42,950 nt of DNA from an uncultured Bacteroidales bacterium (GCA_902775975.1 CACYOC010000027.1:1-42950); one strand, 5' to 3'; positions 15,501 to 24,479 are shown, counted from the first letter of the stretch. The notes: generated by a model not told the origin, from the letters alone. Numbers and translations: made by a program.

Positions 15501-16928
15501 ACCGTTGACCAGGATGTTCTGATAGACATAGTCGTGATAGGAGAACTGCTTAACGACACCCTCTGCCCGAATGGTTGGTGGCAAGTCCTTGGGAAGGTGA
15601 CCGTCAAGTTGCAGGGTGGCTGCCAGTGTTCCGAAGTCGTCGTTGTTGAGTACCTGTCGGAGGTTGAAGCCGTCGGTATTGATAAGTCCTTTGAAGTGGC
15701 GCAGACTATCCATAGAGAGTCGCAGCGTCATGTTGCCCGCATCGCTGCTCAGCTGGTTGTGAGCCTGTAGCTCGCTGTCGCCAATGCCGCTGACAATGCC
15801 TGTCAGATGGATGTTGCCCATGCGTACCAGTTCTTCGGGAACCTGGACGCGCTGGCCTTGCAGGTTCTCGGAGATGAAGCTGATGGTCTTTGCCGACAGT
15901 CCTAAATCGTTGATGGTGGCTTTCCAGAAGGGTGGGGCACTGCCTAACTGGCTCAGAGAGCCGCTGAGGTTGATGTTGATATCGCCCGTGGTGGAACCTA
16001 CCTTCAGACTTTGTATTTCCATATAGTCTCGAGCTCCTCGGAACTGTGCTTCCAAGAAGAGGGTGCTCTGGAACGTCTTGAGTGACGGCAGCAAGTAGCT
16101 GAGGTCGGAGAGTGTGACGGTAGAGGGGAGTATGCTGCCCCGGACTCGTAGTGAACGGGCAATGAACTGCCGGTCGCGGTAGATGTAGTTGGCGTGGATG
16201 TCGCCCAAAACCAGCTCCGACCCCGGCATCTGCAGCTTGAAGTCGGAAAGACGTGCTCCGTCGCGTCCGGCATCGAAGTGCATGGACAGACGGTTAACCT
16301 GCAGTCCGGACTTCTCCTTGAACGACAGGCGCTTAATGTTGATGTCCAACGAGTCCTCAGACAGTTCCTTGAGGATGATGTGGCTGCTGAGGTTGGTAAT
16401 GGCAAGGTGTCGCGGATTGAGGATACCCGGTGTCTCTGCGGCATCCATGCGGTCATAGGTGACGCTGCTATGGCGCATGATGAGGGAGTTGATGCGCAGG
16501 TTCAACGGTGATGTGCTGGTGGTGTCTTTCGATGCCAGCGAATCAATGACAAACTGAAAGTTGGGTTTACTGTCGGCAGTCTTCTGGCGCAGTTTGGCAT
16601 GGACGCTGAACAGCTGGGCGGTGGAGATGGAGATCTTGCCCTGCAGCAGTGGCAGCAGGTCGATGCGCGTGGAGAGACGAGCAGCCTTCAGCATGTCGAG
16701 ACCTTCCTGATCCTTGACATTCACGTCGTACAACGTCACATGGCTCAAGAAACCATAGTCTAGGCGGCCTATGCTGACGCTGGTACCCAGTTGCTCAGCC
16801 AGCACGCCTGCCGCCTTGCGCCCCAGATATTCCTGAACGGCGGGGATGCTAAAAGTTAGAATAATAACGAGATACAAGCCGACGACGACCCATATCAGTA
16901 TGCTTAATATGTTTTTTAGTATCTTCAA
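12540..16928 (-). CDS. tamB: TamB-like translocation/assembly module protein
   Basis: 1462 aa. One N-terminal membrane anchor (about 7-29) followed by a very long beta-rich AsmA/TamB-type body that would bridge the periplasm. The C-terminal DUF490/TamB part shows VRSIINSEEEMNQQVLYLLAVGRFYP, GQINGILSKF, LGIIIKKDF. Homologues move phospholipids or help outer-membrane protein assembly. The first codon appears to be TTG (16926-16928): no in-frame ATG precedes the anchor, and the next in-frame Met is inside the body. The end FGIKKKKKKAP is strongly basic. It runs divergently from nqrA and converges on wbqC. Confidence 0.88.
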   Translation of the reverse strand: MKILKNILSILIWVVVGLYLVIILTFSIPAVQEYLGRKAAGVLAEQLGTSVSIGRLDYGFLSHVTLYDVNVKDQEGLDMLKAARLSTRIDLLPLLQGKISISTAQLFSVHAKLRQKTADSKPNFQFVIDSLASKDTTSTSPLNLRINSLIMRHSSVTYDRMDAAETPGILNPRHLAITNLSSHIILKELSEDSLDINIKRLSFKEKSGLQVNRLSMHFDAGRDGARLSDFKLQMPGSELVLGDIHANYIYRDRQFIARSLRVRGSILPSTVTLSDLSYLLPSLKTFQSTLFLEAQFRGARDYMEIQSLKVGSTTGDININLSGSLSQLGSAPPFWKATINDLGLSAKTISFISENLQGQRVQVPEELVRMGNIHLTGIVSGIGDSELQAHNQLSSDAGNMTLRLSMDSLRHFKGLINTDGFNLRQVLNNDDFGTLAATLQLDGHLPKDLPPTIRAEGVVKQFSYHDYVYQNILVNGQYNPSDIHGKLSIDDSNIQASIEGSFQQKRRQKDVQVTVNVERLAPQAIHLSDKWGDAHFSGTLHANFKAQDVNDAIGIVDLKEFTMQSASDHYRLEQLHIESGYHNDTHYMNMESDFATAHLTGNFDYKTLAQSFTNFIATRLPTMPGLPKANAKTNNNFAIEATITKSDWLQHVLQVPLELTEPMTISGNVNDQTQQMNIECNIPHFSYKGDRYEQCHASILSPLGTLSYDLSIVKLIDDGDPMNIHVSGNAFNNQLTSSLQWDNYADQRMSGKITARGRFDTTLDGHQIAFIDLAPSTITIMNAQWDINPSAITYYDKHLKIDKFSMQHEEQFLTLDGVASDNSQDSILVRMRDLDIEYILDLVDFDAVSFSGKATGGGSLRNLFGNFEADGRLTVNHFEFEHGRMGTLDAQVTWNKEQEQIDILATADDGPDAQTYIEGYVSPKRNFIDLNIEADGTHLDFARSFMDSFISRMDGHANGSLRLMGQLDALNLTGQLAINGLAHVSVLGCDYELRGDTITLVPNEITLTHFPIYDINGTEAMLSGAIHHNELTDLTFDLNVTAENLLAYHFSNFGSEAFYGTVYASGDVSIRGRDEGVTIEADITPQRGSKFVYNAASPEAISNQEFIQWGPAHAIAAKTAQPATEWRSDLRMLMKINVNPQAELQLLMDAATKDYITLRGSGMLQVSYYNKGSFDMFGTYRVTEGTYGLTIQNVIRKNFTFTEGGTIIFSGDPYDANLHLQATHIVNGVSLSDLNVGQSFSNMVRVKCLMNISGQPSQPILDFDLEMPNVNADEQQMVRSIINSEEEMNQQVLYLLAVGRFYPQGANNAESSGESRSKTSLAMQSLLSGTLSGQINGILSKFVKSNHWNFGANISTGDEGWNNAEYEGIVNGRLLNNRLLFNGQFGYRDNVKTATPSFIGDFDLRYLLLPNGNLALKVYNQSNDRYFTRSSLNTQGLGIIIKKDFNGLSDFFGIKKKKKKAP

Positions 16929-16979
16929 AACTGACAGTTAGAGATAGCAAAACATTGTAGTCCTGCAAGAATTTTGCTA

Positions 16980-16987
16980 CAAAATTA
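16980..16987 (-). promoter_or_regulatory. tamB-like gene promoter, -7 box
   Basis: TAATTTTG on the minus strand, about 50 nt upstream of the TTG start. I see no clear -33 box. Confidence 0.5.
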
Positions 16988-17051
16988 CATTAAAAACTTG
17001 TGAAGGCACAACATTTTGTTCTTTTTTATGAATTTTGAGTCCAATTTTTAG

Positions 17052-17059
17052 TAATTTTG
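17052..17059 (+). promoter_or_regulatory. nqr operon promoter, -7 box
   Basis: TAATTTTG, 41 bp before the nqrA ATG at 17101. The -33 region has no good TTTG at the usual distance, so activation or a degenerate box is possible. It also marks the ATG at 17035 as upstream of transcription and not the true start. Confidence 0.55.
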
Positions 17060-17100
17060 CAGCGAATTTCAGAGAAACGTTTCAATTATTCATTTTATAC

Positions 17101-18444
17101 ATGGCAAATGTAATCAAGTTACGCAAAGGCTTGGACATTCACCTTCAAGGCAAGGCCGAGGAGAAGCTCATGGAGCTTAAATCCAACGGTCAGTATGCTT
17201 TGATGCCTGACGATTTCGTCGGTGTAACCCCGAAAGTGGTGGTGAAGGAAGGTGATAAGGTCAAGGCCGGGGATGCCTTGTTCATTAACAAGCAATATCC
17301 CGAAGTCAAGTTTGCCTCACCCGTCAGCGGTACCGTCCGCGAGGTGGTGCGTGGCGAACGCAGAAAAGTGCTCTGTATCAAGGTGGAAGCCGATAAGGAG
17401 CAGCAGTTTACAGACTTTGGCAAGAAGGATGTGACCAAGATGAGCGGTCAGCAGGTAATCGATGCCTTGCTGGAAGCAGGACTCTTCGGATACATCGACC
17501 AGTTGCCGTACGCTGTGTCAACGAATCCCTCGGTACTGCCGAAGGCTATCTTCGTCTCGGCACTGCGCGACAAGCCGCTGGCTTGCAACTTCGAGTACGA
17601 GGTGAAAGGTCAGGAGCAGGACTTCCAGACCGGTCTCACCGCCCTGTCGAAGATTGCGAAGACTCATCTGGGCTGTGGCGTTCACAGCTCGTTGGAGAAC
17701 TATCGCGACGTAGAGGTCACGGTGTTCGACGGCAAGTGTCCTGCGGGTAACGTCGGTGTTCAGGTGAATCATGTCGATCCCGTGAACAAGGGCGAGGTAG
17801 TGTGGACCATCGGCGACCCGACGGTTGTGCTGTTCATCGGTCGTCTGTTCAACACTGGCAAGGTATGTCTGAAGCGTCGTGTCGCCCTGTGCGGCAGCGA
17901 GGTGAAGGCTCCTGCATACGCTGACATGCTGGTGGGCGAAGAGTTGGCAACGCTGCTTAGCAACAGCTACGACAACAGTCACCATGTGCGCATCATCAAT
18001 GGTAACGTGTTGACTGGACGTCCCACGACGAAGGATGGATTCCTCGGAGCTCACACCTCAGAGATTACCGTTATCCCCGAAGGAGACGACGCTGACGAGG
18101 CATTCGGCTGGATTCTGCCGCGCTTCAAGCAGTTCTCGGTGAGCCGCAGCTACTTCTCATGGCTCTGTGGCAAGAAAGAATATGCACTGGATGCCCGCAT
18201 CAAGGGTGGCGAGCGCCACATGATTATGAGTGGCGAGTACGACAAGGTGCTGCCCATGGACATCTACGGTGAATACCTCATCAAGGCTATCATTGCCGGA
18301 GACATCGACCGTCAGGAGGCTTTGGGCATCTACGAGGTAAGTCCCGAGGACTTCGCTCTGGCAGAGTTCGTAGATTCCTCGAAGCTGGAGTTGCAGCGCA
18401 TTGTTCGTGAGGGTTTGAACATACTTCGTAAGGAGAATGCTTAA
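17101..18444 (+). CDS. nqrA: Na+-translocating NADH:quinone reductase subunit A
   Basis: 447 aa from ATG 17101 (MANVIKLRKGLDIHLQGKAE, the normal NqrA start). Peripheral cytoplasmic subunit of the sodium-pumping respiratory complex. Seen: GVTPKVVVKEGDKVKAGD (barrel-sandwich type fold, about 41-58), HLGCGVHSSLENY, and SRSYFSWLCGKK near the C-terminal third. It opens the nqrABCDEF operon. An AT-rich repeat fills the 38-bp spacer to nqrB. Confidence 0.95.
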   Translation: MANVIKLRKGLDIHLQGKAEEKLMELKSNGQYALMPDDFVGVTPKVVVKEGDKVKAGDALFINKQYPEVKFASPVSGTVREVVRGERRKVLCIKVEADKEQQFTDFGKKDVTKMSGQQVIDALLEAGLFGYIDQLPYAVSTNPSVLPKAIFVSALRDKPLACNFEYEVKGQEQDFQTGLTALSKIAKTHLGCGVHSSLENYRDVEVTVFDGKCPAGNVGVQVNHVDPVNKGEVVWTIGDPTVVLFIGRLFNTGKVCLKRRVALCGSEVKAPAYADMLVGEELATLLSNSYDNSHHVRIINGNVLTGRPTTKDGFLGAHTSEITVIPEGDDADEAFGWILPRFKQFSVSRSYFSWLCGKKEYALDARIKGGERHMIMSGEYDKVLPMDIYGEYLIKAIIAGDIDRQEALGIYEVSPEDFALAEFVDSSKLELQRIVREGLNILRKENA

Positions 18445-18480
18445 ATTGTAAATAGTAAATGGTCAAATTGTAAATTACGA
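18445..18480. repeat. AT-rich array in the nqrA-nqrB junction
   Basis: Units AATTGTA, AATAGTA, AATGGTC, AAATTGTA, the same family as 277-330. It spans the whole junction. Confidence 0.7.
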
Positions 18481-18482
18481 TT

Positions 18483-19643
18483 ATGAGCGCAATAAGAAAG
18501 ATTTTTGATAAGATGAGGCCAAGCTTCGAGGAAGGTGGCAAGCTGCACATGCTGAAAAGCTACTTCGACGGCTTTGAGACATTCGCGCTTGTGCCTAATG
18601 ATACTTCGAAGAGCGGTGTCAACATCCACGATGCCATCGACTCGAAACGTATCATGAGTATGGTGGTTATCGCTTTGATGCCTGCCATGCTGTTTGGTAT
18701 GTATAATATCGGCTACCAGAACTATCTGGCTGCCGGCACACTGGCTACCGCCTCGTTCTGGGAGGTGTTCTTCTATGGTTTCCTGGCTGTGCTGCCAAAG
18801 ATTATCGTGAGCTACGTGGTCGGTCTGGGCATTGAGTTTGCCTGGGCGCAGTGGAAAGGCGAGGAAATTCAGGAAGGTTACCTGGTGTCAGGTATCATCA
18901 TCCCGCTGATTATTCCTATCGGATGTCCGCTGTGGATGCTCGCCTTGGCATGCGCCTTCAGTGTTATCTTATGCAAGGAGATTTTCGGTGGTACGGGTAT
19001 GAACCTCTTCAATCCTGCCATCGCTGCCCGTATGTTCCTGTTCTTCGCCTATCCTTCCAAGATGACGGGCGATCAGGTATGGGTGGCTCAGGACAGCATC
19101 TTCGGACTGGGTAACACGCTGCCCGACACGTTTACAGCAGCAACCCCGTTAGGACAAATTGCTCAGGGCATCAACCCCGATGCTTCTATCTGCAACATGA
19201 TTTGTGGCTTTATCCCCGGTTCTATCGGTGAGACTTCCATCATCGCCATCGCACTGGGAGGCTGCATGCTGTTATACATGGGCATCGCCTCATGGCGTAC
19301 CATGCTGAGTGTCTTTGTAGGTGGTGCCGTACTGGCTTGCATTTTCGAGCAGACCGGACTTTCCGATATGGTATGGTGGCATCACTTCATTCTCGGTGGT
19401 TTCGCCTTCGGTGCTGTCTTTATGGCTACCGACCCCGTCACCTCATGCCGCACGAAGACCGGACAGTTCATCTACGGCTTTATCATCGGTGCCATGGCTG
19501 TTATCATCCGTGTACGCAATGCCGGTTATCCAGAGGGTATGATGCTTGCTATCTTCTTCGGTAACATGATTGCTCCGATGATTGATCACTTCGTGGTAGA
19601 GCATAACATTAACAAGCGCTTAAAGAGAGGAGGTACCAAATGA
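18483..19643 (+). CDS. nqrB: Na+-translocating NADH:quinone reductase subunit B
   Basis: 386 aa integral membrane subunit of the RnfD/NqrB family, with about ten hydrophobic helices after an amphipathic start. It carries covalently bound FMN on a threonine; here the site is T221 in TFTAATPLGQ. FGGTGMNLFNPAIAARMF and FMATDPVTSC are further family blocks. It is part of the Na+ path. The stop overlaps the nqrC start (ATGA, 19640-19643). Confidence 0.95.
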   Translation: MSAIRKIFDKMRPSFEEGGKLHMLKSYFDGFETFALVPNDTSKSGVNIHDAIDSKRIMSMVVIALMPAMLFGMYNIGYQNYLAAGTLATASFWEVFFYGFLAVLPKIIVSYVVGLGIEFAWAQWKGEEIQEGYLVSGIIIPLIIPIGCPLWMLALACAFSVILCKEIFGGTGMNLFNPAIAARMFLFFAYPSKMTGDQVWVAQDSIFGLGNTLPDTFTAATPLGQIAQGINPDASICNMICGFIPGSIGETSIIAIALGGCMLLYMGIASWRTMLSVFVGGAVLACIFEQTGLSDMVWWHHFILGGFAFGAVFMATDPVTSCRTKTGQFIYGFIIGAMAVIIRVRNAGYPEGMMLAIFFGNMIAPMIDHFVVEHNINKRLKRGGTK

Positions 19644-20242
19644 AACTGAATACAAACAATAACGCGTACATTATTATATATAGTACCGTTTTGGTAGTCA
19701 TCGTAGCTTTCTTGCTGGCTTTCGTCTATCAGGCGCTGAAGCCCATGCAGGATGCTAATGTGGCACTGGATGTGAAGAAGCAGATTCTGAACTCGCTGAA
19801 CCTGCGCAACCTCGACGGCGCTGAAGCTGAGGCTAAGTATGCTGAGGTGGTGAAGAGTGAGAAGGAAATCGACGGTCAGAAGGTTTATGAGTGCCAGATT
19901 GATGGTCAGGACATCCTCGTTGCCAACCTGAAAGGTATGGGCCTTTGGGGCGGCATCAGCGGCTATCTGGCCATCGATAAAGAAGGTAAGGTGTTTGGCG
20001 CCTACTTCAATCATGAGAGTGAGACCGCCGGTTTGGGTGCGGAAATCAAAGACTCTCAGGAGTGGCAGGAGAAGTTCATCGGCAAGAAGATTTGGGACGA
20101 GCAGGGTAACGTAGTGCTCTCCGTCGTGAAAAAGGTGGAAGACCCTGCATCGCAGGTGGACTGCGTGACGGGTGCTACCCTCACTTCGAACGGTGTGGAC
20201 GCTATGCTGAAGGACGGCCTCAAGAACCTGCAGAATAAATAG
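19640..20242 (+). CDS. nqrC: Na+-translocating NADH:quinone reductase subunit C
   Basis: 200 aa with one N-terminal helix (about 10-32) and a periplasmic FMN-binding domain. The covalent FMN threonine is T180 in VTGATLTS. GISGYLAIDKEGKVFG and ETAGLGAEI are typical RnfG/NqrC motifs. Translation is probably coupled to nqrB through the ATGA overlap. Confidence 0.95.
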   Translation: MKLNTNNNAYIIIYSTVLVVIVAFLLAFVYQALKPMQDANVALDVKKQILNSLNLRNLDGAEAEAKYAEVVKSEKEIDGQKVYECQIDGQDILVANLKGMGLWGGISGYLAIDKEGKVFGAYFNHESETAGLGAEIKDSQEWQEKFIGKKIWDEQGNVVLSVVKKVEDPASQVDCVTGATLTSNGVDAMLKDGLKNLQNK

Positions 20243-20274
20243 GACTTGCGTAAGCACTTTTACAAAAAGAAGTT

Positions 20275-20304
20275 TAAATTGTAAATTGTCAAATTGTAAA
20301 TTAC
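20275..20304. repeat. AT-rich array in the nqrC-nqrD junction
   Basis: AAATTGTA, AATTGTC, AAATTGTA units of the same family as 277-330, ending directly before the nqrD start codon. Confidence 0.7.
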
Positions 20305-20305
20305 T

Positions 20306-20932
20306 ATGGCACTATTCAGTAAACAAAATAAAGAGGTTTTCTTAACCCCGCTGAATGCCGACCACCCCATTCTGGGACAGGTCCTCGGCATTTGCTCGGC
20401 GCTGGCCGTCACTTCGCAGCTCAAGCCCGCCATCGTGATGGGACTGGCTGTAACGGTCATCACCGCATTCTCGAATGTGATTATCTCTATCATCCGCAAC
20501 ACCATCCCCAACCGCATCCGCATCGTCGTGCAGCTGGTGGTCGTTGCCGCTCTCGTAACCATCGTCTCGCAGATTCTGAAGGCGTTTGCCTATGATGTCA
20601 GCGTCGAGCTGAGCGTGTATGTCGGTCTGATTATCACCAACTGTATCCTCATGGGACGCCTCGAGGCCTTCGCCATGATGAACAAGCCCTGGCCGTCGTT
20701 CCTCGATGGTGTGGGCAATGGTCTTGGCTATGCCATGATTCTGGTCATCGTGGGTGCTGTCCGCGAACTCTTGGGACGTGGCACGCTGTTAGGTTTCCAG
20801 ATTATTCCTGATGCCTGCTACGACTTGGGCTATGTGAACAACGGTATGATGACCATGCCTGCCATGGCGTTGATTCTCGTCGGCTGTGTGATTTGGGTAC
20901 ATCGTGCATATTTCTACAAAGAGAAGAATTGA
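20306..20932 (+). CDS. nqrD: Na+-translocating NADH:quinone reductase subunit D
   Basis: 208 aa with six hydrophobic helices. NqrD and NqrE form an inverted-repeat pair holding an intramembrane iron-sulfur centre; the expected cysteines are present as C30 (LGICSAL) and C113 (IITNCILMGRLEAF). Length equals that of the subunit in other bacteria. Confidence 0.95.
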   Translation: MALFSKQNKEVFLTPLNADHPILGQVLGICSALAVTSQLKPAIVMGLAVTVITAFSNVIISIIRNTIPNRIRIVVQLVVVAALVTIVSQILKAFAYDVSVELSVYVGLIITNCILMGRLEAFAMMNKPWPSFLDGVGNGLGYAMILVIVGAVRELLGRGTLLGFQIIPDACYDLGYVNNGMMTMPAMALILVGCVIWVHRAYFYKEKN

Positions 20933-20958
20933 AAAATTGAAGAATTGAAGAATTGAAG
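20929..20958. repeat. 8-bp array in the nqrD-nqrE junction
   Basis: About three and a half units of AGAATTGA, overlapping the nqrD stop codon and filling the 30-bp junction. Confidence 0.65.
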
Positions 20959-20962
20959 TTAT

Positions 20963-21589
20963 ATGGAACACGCAATAAGTCTTTTATTCCGTTCGATTTT
21001 TGTCGATAATATGATTTTCGCTTTCTTCCTCGGCATGTGTTCCTACCTTGCCGTGTCGAAGACCGTGAAGACTTCCTTGGGACTGGGTATGGCTGTGACC
21101 TTCGTGCTCACCGTTACCGTTCCCGTCAACTACCTGTTGCAAACCAAGGTGTTAGGACCTGACTGTCTCGTTGAGGGCATCGATCTCTCTTACCTGTCGT
21201 TCATCCTCTTCATCGCTGTTATCGCTGGTATGGTGCAGCTCGTGGAGATGACCGTCGAGCGCTACAGCCCCTCGCTATATGCAGCATTGGGTATCTTCCT
21301 GCCGCTGATTGCCGTGAACTGCGCCATCATGGGTGCTTCGCTGTTCATGCAGCAGCGCATCCTCATGGACCCCACCAATTCGCAGGCCATCACCTCCGTG
21401 TGGGATGCCGTTGTCTATGGTTTTGGCTCTGGTCTTGGTTGGACACTGGCCATCGTAGCCTTGGGTGCCATTCGTGAGAAGATGCAGTATTCTGATGTGC
21501 CCAAACCTCTGCAGGGACTGGGTATAGTGTTTATCACCGTAGGACTGATGGCTATGGCCATGATGTGTTTCAGCGGCTTAAATATCTGA
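20963..21589 (+). CDS. nqrE: Na+-translocating NADH:quinone reductase subunit E
   Basis: 208 aa with six hydrophobic helices. Iron-sulfur cysteines are present as C26 ([11 protein letters not shown]) and C120 ([12 protein letters not shown]), matching the known NqrE positions. It pairs with NqrD in the membrane. It ends 6 bp before nqrF. Confidence 0.95.
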   Translation: MEHAISLLFRSIFVDNMIFAFFLGMCSYLAVSKTVKTSLGLGMAVTFVLTVTVPVNYLLQTKVLGPDCLVEGIDLSYLSFILFIAVIAGMVQLVEMTVERYSPSLYAALGIFLPLIAVNCAIMGASLFMQQRILMDPTNSQAITSVWDAVVYGFGSGLGWTLAIVALGAIREKMQYSDVPKPLQGLGIVFITVGLMAMAMMCFSGLNI

Positions 21590-21595
21590 TGAGTT

Positions 21596-22861
21596 ATGGG
21601 ACAGTTTATAGCAATTAGTATAGGAGTTTTCCTTTCATTAATCATCCTCGTGGTGATTGTGCTGCTCGTGGCTAAGAAATATCTCTCGCCCAGCGGCAAT
21701 GTGAATATTGAGATTAATGGCGACCGCACCATCAGCGTGGCACAAGGCAACAGCCTTATGTCAACGCTCAACGAGAACGGTGTATTCCTGCCCTCTGCCT
21801 GCGGTGGTAAGGCGTCTTGCGGACAATGTAAGGTTCAGGTGCTCGAAGGCGGTGGCGAGATTCTCGACTCTGAGAAGCCTCACTTCACCCGTAAGGAAAT
21901 CAAGGCCGGCTGGCGTCTCGGATGCCAGTGCAAGGTCAAGGGCGATCTGAAGATTCATGTCGATGAGTCCATCCTCGGCGTCAAGGAGTACGAGTGTACC
22001 GTCATCTCCAACAAGAACGTGGCTACCTTCATCAAGGAGTTCAAAGTGCAGCTGCCTGCCGGCGCCCACATGGACTTCCTCCCCGGTTCCTACGCTCAGA
22101 TTAAGATACCGGCATTCGACTGCATCGACTACAACGACTACGATCGCGACCTCATCACGCCTGAGTACGTGCCTGCATGGGAGAAGTTCAAGATGTTCGA
22201 CCTCAAGTGTAAGAACCCCGAGCCCACCATCCGTGCCTACTCCATGGCCAACTATCCTGCTGAGGGCGACGTGTTTATGCTCACCGTGCGTATCGCTACG
22301 CCGCCGTTCAAGCCCGACCGCAGCGGCTTCATGGAAGTCAATCCGGGTATCGCCTCGTCGTATATCTTCTCGCTGAAGCCTGGCGATAAGGTGATTATGA
22401 GTGGTCCTTACGGCGACTTCCATCCACACTTCGACTCGAAGAAGGAGATGATTTGGGTTGGCGGTGGTGCCGGTATGGCTCCGCTACGCGCTCAGATTAT
22501 GCACATGACGAAGACGCTGCACACGACAGACCGTGAGATGCACTACTTCTACGGTGCCCGTGCCCTCAACGAGGTGTTCTATCTCGACGACTTCCTGGGC
22601 TTGGAGAAGGAGTATCCCAACTTCCACTTCCACTTGGCACTGGACCGTCCCGATCCTGCTGCCGATGCCGCAGGTGTGAAATATACCCCGGGCTTCGTTC
22701 ATCAGGTGATGCTCAATACCTACCTGAAGGACCACGAGGCTCCCGAGGACATCGAGTACTACATGTGCGGCCCTGGCCCTATGTCGAAGGCCGTAGTCTC
22801 CATGCTCGACTCGCTTGGTGTAGAGCCCGAGAGCATTATGTACGATAACTTCGGAGGATAA
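21596..22861 (+). CDS. nqrF: Na+-translocating NADH:quinone reductase subunit F (NADH input)
   Basis: 421 aa. N-terminal membrane helix (about 5-26); plant-type [2Fe-2S] ferredoxin domain with C69, C75, C78 and C110; FAD-binding domain with RAYSMANYP; NAD-binding domain with MIWVGGGAGMAPLRAQI and YYMCGPGPM. Electrons enter here from NADH via FAD. The order and spacing match the canonical protein. Last gene of the operon; a strong terminator follows at 22882-22919. Confidence 0.96.
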   Translation: MGQFIAISIGVFLSLIILVVIVLLVAKKYLSPSGNVNIEINGDRTISVAQGNSLMSTLNENGVFLPSACGGKASCGQCKVQVLEGGGEILDSEKPHFTRKEIKAGWRLGCQCKVKGDLKIHVDESILGVKEYECTVISNKNVATFIKEFKVQLPAGAHMDFLPGSYAQIKIPAFDCIDYNDYDRDLITPEYVPAWEKFKMFDLKCKNPEPTIRAYSMANYPAEGDVFMLTVRIATPPFKPDRSGFMEVNPGIASSYIFSLKPGDKVIMSGPYGDFHPHFDSKKEMIWVGGGAGMAPLRAQIMHMTKTLHTTDREMHYFYGARALNEVFYLDDFLGLEKEYPNFHFHLALDRPDPAADAAGVKYTPGFVHQVMLNTYLKDHEAPEDIEYYMCGPGPMSKAVVSMLDSLGVEPESIMYDNFGG

Positions 22862-22881
22862 CGCCGGAGTATATAATACAC

Positions 22882-22919
22882 AAAAGAACCGACCTCATTG
22901 CCATGGGGTCGGTTCTTTT
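22882..22919. terminator. Strong rho-independent terminator after nqrF
   Basis: AAAAGAACCGACC (22882-22894) pairs with GGTCGGTTCTTTT (22907-22919), a 13-bp stem with a 12-nt loop and more T after it. A-runs on the other side let it work for the convergent minus-strand gene as well. Confidence 0.92.
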
Positions 22920-22941
22920 TAGGTTTTTAAAACTAAATATC

Positions 22942-24444
22942 TTACTTCACATACTCTGAGAAGTCTGTCAGTCGCATGTCACCCTTGCGAGCCAAGCTGT
23001 CGTGCATGGCAAAGGCAGCAGGCAGATAGTGGCAGGTCTGACCACCCTTAGCGAGCTTCAGGTAATCCCACAGCAGTTGCTTGTAGTCGGGGTGAGCGCA
23101 CTGCTCGATGATGATCTCTGCACGCTGGCGGGGAGATTTGCCACGCAAATCGGCGACACCCTGCTCGGTGACGATGATGTTGACATCGTGCTCTGACGAG
23201 TCCTGATGGCTGACGAAGGGCACGATGCTCGAGATGAGACCACCCTTGGCGACAGAAGGACAGGTGAAGATGGAGAGGTAGGCGTTGCGGATGAAGTCGC
23301 CCGAACCGCCAATGCCATTCATCATCTTCGTACCGCTGATGTGTGTCGAGTTGGCATTACCATAGATGTCGCACTCGATGGCGGTATTGATGGCGATGAC
23401 GCCGAGACGGCGGATAACCTCAGGAGAGTTCGATATCTCACTCTGACGCAATGTCAGATGGTTCTTGAAGTAGTCCATATTGTCATAGACCTGCTTCAAG
23501 CACTCGTTAGAGACGGTCAGCGAGCAAGCTGAAGCATCCTTCACACGACCGTTCATCATCATCTCGACAACAGCATCCTGCAGCACCTCGGTGTAGATGT
23601 TGAAATCGGGAACGTGCTTGTCCTGACCCAAAGCACCGAGAATAGCGTTAGCCGTAGAACCCACGCCGCTCTGCAATGGCAGGAACTCCTTGGGAATGCG
23701 TCCCTTGTGCATCTCCTCAACGAGGAATTCAGCAGTGAGGAATCCAATCTTATCGGTGACGGGGTCGCTATCCTTGAAGGCACGAGCCTCGTCAGGGATG
23801 TTGCACTCCACAACACCTACCACCTTGTCCTTGGGAATCGAAACGTATGGCACACCGATACGGTCGCTGACGTTAACGATGGGAATGGGCTTGCGGTAAG
23901 GAGGATCCAGCGGCTCATAAACGTCGTGGATGTTCTTGGCATTGGGGTTGTGGAACGAGTTCAATTCCAGGATGACGTGCTTGGCAAGACGAGCAGCAGT
24001 GGGTGAAATACCACCGGCAGCCGTCAGATAGACGTGGTAGTTGTTGCCGCAATCTTCGATGTCGCAGACTTCGAGGATAGCCCAATCCACATCACCATAG
24101 AAGCCATAGCGCAACTCCTGTGCCATGTGGCTCAGGTGCAGGTCGTTGTAGGGAATCTCACCCATGTTGACGTGCTTGCGGAAATCGGGGTTGGTGGTGT
24201 AGGGAGCACGATACTTGATAGCCTGTGCAGCAGCTAAGTCGCCGTCGGTCGATTGACCTGTCGAGGCACCCGTGAAGACACCTACTTTGAATTCGCGTCC
24301 TGCTTCATGTTCCTTGACGGCTTTCTTAGCCAGTTCCTTGGTGGTTGCTTTGGCCACACCAGCCGGTGTGAAACCACTCATGGCGATGTTCTCGCCGTTC
24401 TTAATCAGTGCTGCAGCCTCTGCAGCAGTCATGCGTGTGTACAT
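22942..24444 (-). CDS. Acetyl-CoA hydrolase/transferase (succinyl-CoA:acetate CoA-transferase type)
   Basis: 500 aa class I CoA-transferase. It would exchange CoA between succinyl- or acetyl-CoA and acetate/succinate, part of fermentation to acetate, succinate or propionate. Seen: MSGFTPAGVAKA (about 22-33), the GVGSTANAILGAL oxyanion region (260-272), the catalytic Glu E286 in IYTEVLQDAV, and FVSHQDSSEHDVNIIVTEQG with the GVADLRGKSP block near the end. Length fits the AarC/Cat1-like group; I prefer the transferase to plain hydrolase by overall resemblance, with no direct proof. Single gene with its own promoter. Confidence 0.88.
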   Translation of the reverse strand: MYTRMTAAEAAALIKNGENIAMSGFTPAGVAKATTKELAKKAVKEHEAGREFKVGVFTGASTGQSTDGDLAAAQAIKYRAPYTTNPDFRKHVNMGEIPYNDLHLSHMAQELRYGFYGDVDWAILEVCDIEDCGNNYHVYLTAAGGISPTAARLAKHVILELNSFHNPNAKNIHDVYEPLDPPYRKPIPIVNVSDRIGVPYVSIPKDKVVGVVECNIPDEARAFKDSDPVTDKIGFLTAEFLVEEMHKGRIPKEFLPLQSGVGSTANAILGALGQDKHVPDFNIYTEVLQDAVVEMMMNGRVKDASACSLTVSNECLKQVYDNMDYFKNHLTLRQSEISNSPEVIRRLGVIAINTAIECDIYGNANSTHISGTKMMNGIGGSGDFIRNAYLSIFTCPSVAKGGLISSIVPFVSHQDSSEHDVNIIVTEQGVADLRGKSPRQRAEIIIEQCAHPDYKQLLWDYLKLAKGGQTCHYLPAAFAMHDSLARKGDMRLTDFSEYVK

Positions 24445-24479
24445 AAGTTTGTTTTTTACCTTATTTCAGTTTTTGGGTA

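Noticed and set aside
16200-16270. Palindromic element in the tamB-like gene, suggested by the shared peptide RDGARLS also present in CtpA
   Set aside because: The DNA there lacks the CCCTCCC palindrome, so the shared peptide is a coincidence.
16929-17100. Small gene or riboswitch in the tamB-nqrA divergent spacer
   Set aside because: Only two opposing -7 boxes are visible; no conserved fold or coding frame was recognised.
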